Shown here piece by piece: positions 13,001 through 23,600 of a stretch of DNA of 64,000 bases. Numbering within the stretch: the stretch's first letter is position 1; each line of letters opens with the position of its first letter. The position numbers were made by a program, and so were the translations under genes. Source of the stretch: Asterias rubens (Eukaryota; Echinodermata; Asteroidea; Forcipulatida; Asteriidae); NCBI RefSeq assembly GCF_902459465.1, contig NC_047069.1, positions 1,860,001 through 1,924,000 of the forward strand, written 5' to 3'. The notes below the pieces were generated by a model. It did not search any database. It was not told the DNA's origin and saw nothing but the letters and a program-made list of their open reading frames with translations.

Positions 13001-16000
13001 AAATCGCATCCAACATAACTTAATTCATTCCTTAAACCATCTCAGCTCGCTGGGAGTATACAGCCTGAGCGACAAATATGCGCTACTAAGCTAAATCAAT
13101 CACAAGAACCATCTCTGCCCTCACAGGTACCAAATTTTCCTGGATGGAGAGAAGCGATGGTTAAATGCAGTGGACTCTATTGGTAATTACTCAAAATATT
13201 TATTACCATAAAACCTTTCTTGGTGACGAGTTATGGGGAGAGGTTGATGGTATAAAACATTGTGAGAAACGGCTCCCTCTGAAGTGCCATAGTTTTCGAG
13301 AAAGAAGTAATTTTCCACGGATTTGATTTCGAGACCTCAGGTTTAGAACTTGAGGTCTCGAAATCAACCATCTAAACGCACACAACTTCGTGTGACAAGG
13401 GTGTTTTTTCTTTCATTATTATCTCGCAAGTTTGATGACCGATTGAGCTCAAATTTTCACAGGTTTGTTATTTTATGGATATATTGAGATACACCAACTG
13501 TGAAGGCTAGTCTTTGACAATTACCAATAGTGTCCACTGCCTTTAAGTGTCTTGTTCAGACATGAAACATGACTCATATTATTTTAATCATTTAAAAATG
13601 ATTTGTATGTGTTATATTTTGTTACAGTCTTCTGGTGGAGGCAAGCCAGCACAGAATGAAGATGTTCCCCTCATACTTGGAGAGAGGATTGAAGGAATTG
13701 GTACGTCCCCCCCCCCAAAAAAAAAAAAAACATTATTTAAAAACAAAAAAATGTAATCCACATAATACATTAAATTTTCACGGTTTGAAGATAATGATGG
13801 TAGAAAGCTTCCCTTAAAATATTACTTGCTGAGGTGCTGAAGTTTTTGAACAATGAGTAAAACAAGTCACAAAAATAATTTTTGACTCAGTGTGGCGAAG
13901 GTTATTTTAGCACAAACAACGGGTTTACGCGACTCTCCTGAAAACATTTCTCTGTGATTTTGACATTTTTTTTCTTAAAATCTTGACGACTAATGGAGCT
14001 GAAACTTCCACAGGTAAATTATAATATTTTTGGGGTTGAACAATTGATTAGAGTGAGATTCGAACCAACGACCTCCGGATTAACGTTGTGCACAAACATC
14101 TTCATTCACAGTGAGTAGGGATTTATGTCATGGCCAAAAACTTGATCTACAAAAGATATCAAGTTCTTTAAAGACAGTGGACACTATTGGTAATTGTCAG
14201 AGACCAGTCTTCTCAATTGGTGTATCTCAACATATGCATGAAATAATAAACCTGTGAAAATTTGAGCTCCATCGGTCATCGAAAGTGCGAGATAACCATG
14301 AAAGAAAAAAACATCCTTGTCACACGAAGTTGTGTGCTTTCAGATGCTTGATTTCGAGACCTCAAATTCTAATCTTGAGGTCTCGAAATCAAATTCGTGG
14401 AAAATTACTTCTTTCTCGAAAACTACTTCACTTCAGAGAGAGCCGTCTCTCACAATGTTTTATACTATCAACCTCTCCCCATTACTCGTTACCAAGTGAG
14501 GTTTTGTGCTAATAATTATTTTGAGTAATTACCAATAGTGTCCACTGCCTTTAAACTGGATGTTCTTGTCTCTACCCTAATCCTACACAGCTAAGGATGT
14601 GACATACCTGTGTCCATTTACTGGACCAGTCAGAGGAACTCTTTGTATCACAAACTACAAGCTGTATTTCAAAGGAGTTGAAAGGGTAAGTCATTTTCAG
14701 CATTCAGTTGATTTGCATTAAAGGTTAGCATATAATATTAACAATAATAATAATAATACACAAACATTTATATAGCGCCCCACGAAGAACGGAGCGCTTA
14801 ACAACTTAAAGAAGAGGAACAAAAGAACAGTGAATCACAGAAACAAATGAGTTTTCAATTTCCGCTTGAACACAGACAAAGACGGCGCTTCACGAAAACT
14901 GATCAGAAGTTCATTCCAAAGACGAGCCATGTCGTGAGCTCACGGTTAGCAGCACTATGAAATTTGAAATCGCACAGTAAGCACAAGATCGGCTGTTAAG
15001 CAGCTCTACGAAATTTGGCCCAGGGGACAGTGAGATACTGTCAGAAAAAAGCGTACTGCTCAAGTGTCAGCTGACGATTTTACAAAACTCTTCCTAACTT
15101 AGGACTAATCTTAGGACTTAGGATGAGTCCCAACCCTGCACTGTAGTATGCAGACCTTAAGATTAATCCTAATAATTCGAGATAAGACGAGTCCTAACTC
15201 TTTGTGAAATCCGCACTAGGTCCTTTTGCATGCAGTATTGTTGGTTGCATTTAAAGACAGTGGACACTATTGTTAATTGTCAAAGACTAGTCTTCACAGT
15301 TGGTGTATCTCAACATATGCATAAAATAACAAACCTGTGAAAATTTGAGCTCAATCGGTCGTCGAAGTTACGAGATATTAATTAAAGAAAAAACACCCTT
15401 GTCACACGAAGTTGTGTGCTTTCTGATGCTTGATTTCGAGACCTCAAATTCTAAACTTGAGGTCTCGAAATCAAATTCGTGGAAAATTACTTCTTTCTCG
15501 AAAACTAGGTCACTTCAGAGGGAGCTGTTTCTCACAATGTTTTATACCATCAACCTCTCCCCATTACTCATTACCATGTAAGGTTTTATGCTAATAATTA
15601 TTTTGAGTAATTACCAATAGTGTCCAGTGCCTTTAAGTACATGTAGCTGTAAAAATGGCCGTGTGTGACATGGCGTTTTTAGACCCTACTCCTTAAATCC
15701 ATGATTTGTTGTTGTGTAGGAACCTCCCTTTATACTGGATGTACCACTGGGGTCTATTTATCGAGTGGAGAAGGTTGGGGGATCAACCAGCAGAGGAGAG
15801 AACTCATATGGTCTAGAGATCTTCTGTAAGGTAAGGAACTTATGGATTTATAATAACAACAATAATATATAGCACGCATATTCGTCACTCAGTGACGCTC
15901 AATGCGCTTCAGCATTCAGTATTTTCCTGCAAGGTATGAGAGACTACGCTTGAATTATGAGACCTACTCCTTTTACATAGCACCATAAATAAGCTGCCAA

Positions 16001-19000
16001 TCGAACCAGGAACTTGGGGCGAGCCCCTTCTCTTTTGGATAAGTGCACTGGGTTTTTTTTTTTACGTGCGCTATACAACACACAAGACCAACGACTTTAC
16101 GTCCCATCCGAAGGATGAACCATCATGGTTAAGTATCTTTCTTAAGGACACAGGTTTCACGACTGGGACTCGAACCCACTCTCTGCTGATCAGAAACACC
16201 AGATCTTGAGTCCGGTGTCACTCTTAACCACTAGGCCATGACATGCCACAAAGAAGTTCGAAATTAATTTACTGTTCCAATAACCAATGATCTCCTTACT
16301 CATTAAGAACCACCTTGCAATACTACACTCATTTGTACTGACTTGACTTTGATTTCAGGACATGCGGAACTTGAGATTCGCCCACAAGCAAGAGAATCAC
16401 TCCAGACGACTTGTTTACGATAAAGTCCAGATTTATGCCTTCCCCACCTCTAATAAGTTGGTAAGTGTTTATTAATTGAAATAAAGAATTTATATCATTT
16501 TGGTTAAAGACCTTATCTTCGAATACGCGCTAATCCTCCAATCAGATTCACAGAATGGAGTGGTGATAAAAACCTATATTGCGCGGCTAATATCACTACC
16601 TGCGTCTTGTGTGTTCTATATCATGCGCCAAGTTTGCTTGAAGATAAATACGTTATCACACACGCGCTCGGGGAAATACGGGAAATATACATGTCTGCGT
16701 CCCATATCCAACATGGCCTTCGGTCTCGTTGGATATGGGGCGCAGAAGCGCTATATTTTTCCTTATTTCACTCGCGCTTGTGTGATAACTTATAATAACA
16801 GACAGCCGTACACATATCTAGAAGTTATGCATTGGAGTTGACATTAGTGTTTCCTCAAGATTGTCAGCAAAGTGTATTGAGCCTAATGCTGAGTTTACTT
16901 GTAGGATTGAGTTGTTGTGGAGAATTTGTTGTTTTTAAGCTCCAATTCCCCATATACAAAACAAAAGGATACTTGTACAACACTTTAATTGAATTCACAG
17001 TTCTTTGTATTCAAACACAAGGGTTAACAAATTGTATGTGTTATTATTTTGTGTATTGCAGCCAGTTTTTGCCTTTGAATACAAGAATTTCTACAGTGAG
17101 GATGGATGGGCCGTGTATGATCCACTGGGAGAGATGAAACGACAGGTAATTTAACAAATATATACTTGTTATACCTCGGTAACAAACTGTGAAGTTTGAT
17201 TGGTCGATAACCTATCATGTGACGTGCAACAAATATGCTTGTTATACCTCGGTAACAAATTGTGACGTTTGATTGGTCGAGAACCAATCACGTGATGTGC
17301 AACACAAACGCATGTTACATGGCTCGGGGGTCGGGTAACATGAAAAGTGATGTACACCTGTGTACATCACCTTGATCGTTCCCAGTGTTGGTTGATTTCC
17401 AGCGCTGTGTACGAAACACCCGCGGGTTCGAGGGAAGTCAAGAATTGTTTCTTGTTCGTCTGCCACAATGAATACTTTGTCGTAATAATGTTCGAAGATG
17501 ACAACTGAGCTTCGAGAAGAGGAATAACAATGTAACAAAGGTATAACAAAACAATTGTTTCACGCTGTGACTGGGGTCCATGGGTTTTGTACACCCTCGG
17601 CTTTGCCTCGGTGCTATTTGCCCCCTCGGGTGTACAAAACGCCATGGACACCTCAACGTCACGTTGTGAAACAATTGTATAATGTACAGTGTAATTAGTA
17701 TTCAGTTCACAACCTAATGGACTTTTAGTATTTGAATGAAGTAGTTGACTTGTACTTATTGTTACTGATAACACAGGGTCTACCTACAGAGAGTTGGCGT
17801 ATCAGTAGAATCAATGAAGGATATCAATTCTGTGATACTTATCCAGCAGTTGTAAGTATTTGTACTGACTTTAAACTTCACATAAATACCTGATTCAAGA
17901 ACATATTTATCATCAGAAGTTAAAGTCTTCAATCAACAGCTTTGCTACAGATCTAATTATCAGTGTTTCTAGGTGTTTTTTCAGTAAGTTAAAGCCATTA
18001 AGCGGCTAATTTAAAAGGCATAAAAATTGGTTTAAAAAGAGAGAGAGGTGGGGTTGATTCTTAAGGCATTTTGAAGGGGGGAGGGGAGGGAAAGTTAGAG
18101 CATGCCTGGAATAACACACAGGCCACGGAGGCCACGGAGGCCACGGCCTTTGTTGCCCCTGGTCTTGGCCTCGGTGCCCCTTCAAAAGTTTCCCATTGAC
18201 GTAAGATTTTCTAATGGAAGTGCCCTTTGCAAAATGAAAATGGCCTTGCCCTTTCAAAAATTAAATTCAAGGCATGTGAGAGGCTCATTGACATAGAAAT
18301 CCTCAAAACTTGAAATATGGATTGTATAATTTCAAAAAAGTTGTGTTTGTGTTTTCGTTGGGCTCTTCATCAACAATTGTTTATTTGTATTTATTAAAAC
18401 TCCATCTATTAAATATTTGTATTTAGTTTGCAGTGACTGCTGCTGCTGATGATGAGCTTCTGAGACAGGTCGCCAAGTTCAGAAGTAAAAACAGAATACC
18501 GGTAAGAATGGAGCATAAACAGTTATTTATTTGAAAAAATGGACCAGAAGAAATGGTTTCCAACAGAATGGATTTTAAAAAGTTTTAAGGATGGCAAGGC
18601 CACGTAGCCTTTTACATAACCACATTACTGTGACAGGGCTGTATGCTTCGTTTTTGAAAGGGCAAGGGCACCAAGGCATTTTCTCCTTGGTAAAGGGCAC
18701 CCTATGAGGAAATTGTAAAGTTCTACTGGAGCATTTCAAGGGCACCAAGGCAATGGCAAGGGGCAACGGAGGCAATCGCCTCCGTTGCCTCCATGAAATA
18801 CATGTATCAGGCCTGCTGTGAAGTCAAGAGCGAAAAAGCAGGACTTTTAAATACAAAAATTACAGAAAACACCACAAAATGCATACAATAAAAAATATAC
18901 ATAATATTATAATATTAAGTTATTTCACACAAAAGTAGGTCTTCAAAAAAAGACAAAGAAACTGTTCTAGAGAGGAGCTTTCTTTTATATTATTGAGGAG

Positions 19001-20583
19001 TGAATTCCAGAGTTTAGGAGATGCAACCTGGAAAGCCCTTTGCCCATTATGCTTTGGTGGTGGCTGGAAAAGGAGTGAGAAGATTTTGCGAGCAATAATG
19101 AAGGTTTCTAGTTGGACAATAGTCGTGGATAAATTCATTGAGGAGCTATACCATTGTTTGCATTTGAAAATATCTTTTGCTAGTGAATTTGTGCATGGAC
19201 TGTTGAGTGGAATAATAGATGAAAATTTGCGTAGGGGGAAAAGCAATAATAAATTTGGTTTTACCCAATGTCAGCTCAGAAAACATAAAATGAGACTATG
19301 AGAACTCACTGTAGAACATTGAGGCACAACAAACTTATGAAACATTTGCTATTGGTGCTTTGGATGCAAAAGTATGTCCACGTGTAGAAATTAGAAAATG
19401 AGTCAAGAGATTTAGGCCCAACAGAGTTACAGACAATAATAATGCTGAGAAAATAGAATTAGCTTTTACAAATGCTTACTACCAACCTAGAAGGGACCTA
19501 TGTGAAAAAAGTCCACAGGCATATTACTTGGGTGGGATTCGAACCCACGACCATCGAGTTCTAACTGTTGTATTGTTTTTGTTGCTTTGTGTAGATTTTA
19601 TCGTGGATCCACCCTCAGAGCCACGCAACGATTACTCGTTGCAGTCAGCCTCTCGTAGGTGTTAACGGTAAACGAAGCAAAGAAGATGAGAAGTATATCC
19701 AGATGATACTAGATGCTAATGCACAGTCACATAAACTGGTCATCATGGATGCCAGGCCCAGTGTCAACGCCATTGCTAATAAGGTATGTCAAGTCAGGGT
19801 GCCAGACCTAGAGTTTGCAATGAGAAAATGGTCTTAAAATTTTGCCCTTATTTACACTACACTTTCCAATAAATCAAGGAAAAAAGTTATAATCAAAACT
19901 GGATCAACAATTCCTTGCAACTAAAAAAGCTTTCAACCAAGTGCCTTATGTTTAATTCCAAACATTTCACAGTCAGGGTTTTCTCTATGAGCACAATTTA
20001 AAAAGAACTTACAATTTGCTGAGCTCAGCCTCACGAGTTCCAATACCATGCTGCAGCATGCAAGGGAAAGAACTCTGACTGCCTATCTCTAACTGCACAC
20101 ACCTCAAACCACTGACTTATAAAACTGGTACTCTGAACATATTTCCACTTCATATCCCACACTACCACTCTATGCACACCAGTGACATTCCAAAGACATT
20201 CCTGAGGGCCTCGCCTACAGAACAAAAGAAAACCAACCCTAGCAATGCCTTTGTACTTGTATAACAAGTACTGCTGCTGCGCAGAAGCACTTGCTCACCT
20301 GCCAAAACTATTTACAACAAAGTAGCTGCTGCACAGTAGCACTTGCACAGCAGCATTCGCAATGGGAGTCTTTTGAGCTGCTGGCAGCAGCAGAAGCAGA
20401 AGTGATGGTCCTTTTTGGCGACTCTGAGCGTGCACGCACATGCTCAGTATTGTGCGCATAGGTCTGACCAAGCGCACTATTGGAAAGAACTGTTTAAAAA
20501 GGACTGTCCTTGTTGCACAAACTCGTGTGCTTTCAGATGCCTAAAAAAGGCTTCCGGCCTAAAGTCTTTTAATATTTGAGTGA

Positions 20584-20642
<59 letters not shown>

Positions 20643-23600
20643 GCTTCTTATATCGCGCTCAGGTCTGTCACGCAGTGACGCTCATGGCACTCCAACGTTA
20701 TTACCCCTGGGCCTTAAATCATTCATTAAACCATCTCAGCTCCCTGGGCTGTGCAACAAATGCGCTACTCGGCTAAATCAATCACAAGAACCATCTCTTT
20801 CTCAAATATTATGTTATTATGTTACTTCAGAGGGAGCCTTATTTTACAATGTTTTATACTATCAACCTCTCCCTTACTTGTTACCAAGTAAATTGTAATG
20901 CTAACAATTATTTTTGAGTAAGTACCAATAGTGTCCACTGCCTTCAACTGATTGATTTGTTTTGATTGTGTTTGATATTTTAGGCTAAAGGTGGTGGATA
21001 TGAGAATGAGGACACATATCAAAATGCTGAAGTCATCTTCTTAGACATTCACAACATCCATGTCATGAGAGAAAGGTTTGTACATTCTTCATTTCTTTCA
21101 AATGAATCAGTTTTTTTGTGTTTGTTTTGCAAGTCGCCTGACACACAAGGCCTGAAGGCCACTTCAAGGTGTGGGCTACAATTATTTTTTTCCAGAGGCC
21201 ATTGCCACCTACTCCTAGGGCTGAAACAGGGTTACCCCTTTCACAGTCCATACAGATGTAGGCTTGGGTATCATCAATTCGAAGCCTGGCCTTGCATTGT
21301 ATTCAAGTGTGTACATGGTGTACTACCATTTATTTGTCATAAATTACTACTTTCTTTTGAGAAATTGCAAACAAATATTCCAGAAACAATGACTGCCATG
21401 ACAGTAGTGAAGTTAATAACGAGAAGTCAGAACTTCAGCCGGGACTCCGTAAATCTACTCCGCGGTAGTAGAATATAAAGCAAGACAAGTTCTCAAAAGA
21501 ACATAATCTACCCAGCAACTACTGGTAGTAAATCTACTCCGTGGTAGTAGAATATAAAGCAAGACAAGTTCTCAAAAGAACATAATCTTCCCAGCAACTA
21601 CTGGTAGTAAATCTACTCTGCGGTAGTAGAATATAAAGCAAGACAAGTTCTCAAAAGAACACAATCTACCCAGCAAGTATAGATACACACATGGTGTTAC
21701 TGCAAACCAAACATGTACACATTCTACAAATTACACATTGTCATGGGAATGAGGTTTTGGTTCTCATTCTTGTTTTTGAAGTTTGCGGAAACTGAAAGAC
21801 ATCTGTTATCCAAGTATAGATGATCACCACTGGCTGTCCAACCTGGAAGCCACTCACTGGCTGGAACACGTTAAGGTATGTAGGAAATATAACGAAGCAT
21901 TCCCATTGTATTTAGAAACAGGATATGTTAAAGACAGCGGACGGTATTGGTAATTACTCAAAATAATTATTAGCATAAAACCGTTCTTGGTTACGAGTAA
22001 TGTGGAGAGGTTGATAATATAAAACATTGTGAGAAACGGCTCCCTCTGAAGTGATGTAGTTTTTGAGAAAGAAGTAATTTTCAAAGAATTTGATTTCAAG
22101 ACCTCAGATTTAGAATTTGAGGTCTTGAAATCAAGCATCTGAGAGCACACAACTTCGTGTGACAAGGGTGTTTTTTTCTTTCACGGTTATCTCCCAACTT
22201 TGACGACCAATTGAGCTCAAATTTTCACAGGTTTGTTATTTTACGCATATGTTGAGATACACCAATTTGCATAGGGGGCTAATAGTAATACTCGGTTTTC
22301 TGTATTTACCATTATACCGATATGTGTTAGCACTGTATACTCAGTATTGTCATTACCATTGTGTGTTCTATTAACCAGATGGTGTTAGCCGGTGCTGTAC
22401 GCATCGCTGATCGAATCGAGAGTCAGAAAACCTCTGTAGTAGTTCATTGCAGCGATGGATGGGATCGAACTTCCCAGCTTACGGCACTAGCCATGCTCAT
22501 GCTGGAACCTTACTATAGAACCATCACAGGCTTCCAGGTCTTAGTAGAAAAGGAATGGATTGAAGTGGGACATAAGTTTGCTCAGGTGAGTCTAGTATCT
22601 ACAGAAGAGTATTGTCGCAACACGATAAGTTTTGATTTATCAATGTGTCACATGTTTACAACTTCCTGGAAAAAAAATACCTAGTCAGAATTTGTTGTCA
22701 AACCATCCATCCACACAAACATGCAATTTCCCTGCGTTCAGACAGCTCAAAGTTAAACCTGTACAATACAGTTTGTCTTTGATTTTAAGAGGTCACACAG
22801 CAACGTGACCCAACACAACAACCCCTATTTAAAGTGTGTACAAAAGATGCCCGCTTTTGCATTTGATGGCATGTTACGCAACACATCCTGTGTCATCAGT
22901 CACCTTTGAGGAATTAAAACTGGATGTGGTTATTTTGATTATGTCCAAACACTGCGCTAAAAAATAGAAACCAAAGTGGTTTAGTGTTAAACCACCCTTG
23001 CTGACCGATTTGTACAAGTTTTAAGAGCATTCAGACACACAAAGTTATAACCGCATGAGTTTGCTTAAAACCGACTTTAGTACTGTGTCTGAACTACTTC
23101 ACAGACTGATTTTAATCTTGGTTTGTTTTCTTAGCGTCATGGACATGGAGATAAGAACCACGCTGATGCAGACAGATCACCAATCTTCCAACAGTTTATG
23201 GATTGTGTCTGGCAGATTACTGTTCAGGTATTGTTAAAAAAAATTGTTTCCTTCAAAAAATGTTGCTTTAAAAAATGAAAAACTATAACAAGTCCAGTCA
23301 GAAGGCGATTCAATACTGCCCATGAAAGAATTCATGTTTACAAATTGATTTTTCCTCGTTTTTTTCTTTGACAAATTTTGCATTATCTACAGACCTGATA
23401 CTTCACAGAGGCAACTAAGGCGATTGCCTCCATGCACACTGGTCATTAATGGCCTTGGTGCCCTTGAAATGCTCCAGAGGAGAAAATGCCTTGGTGCCCT
23501 TGCCCTATCAACAGTGAAGCATACAGGCAGGCCTGACAGTACAGAATCAAATATCACTCATTGGTATCAGTTGTTGTACACATTTTACATCAACTGGGGT

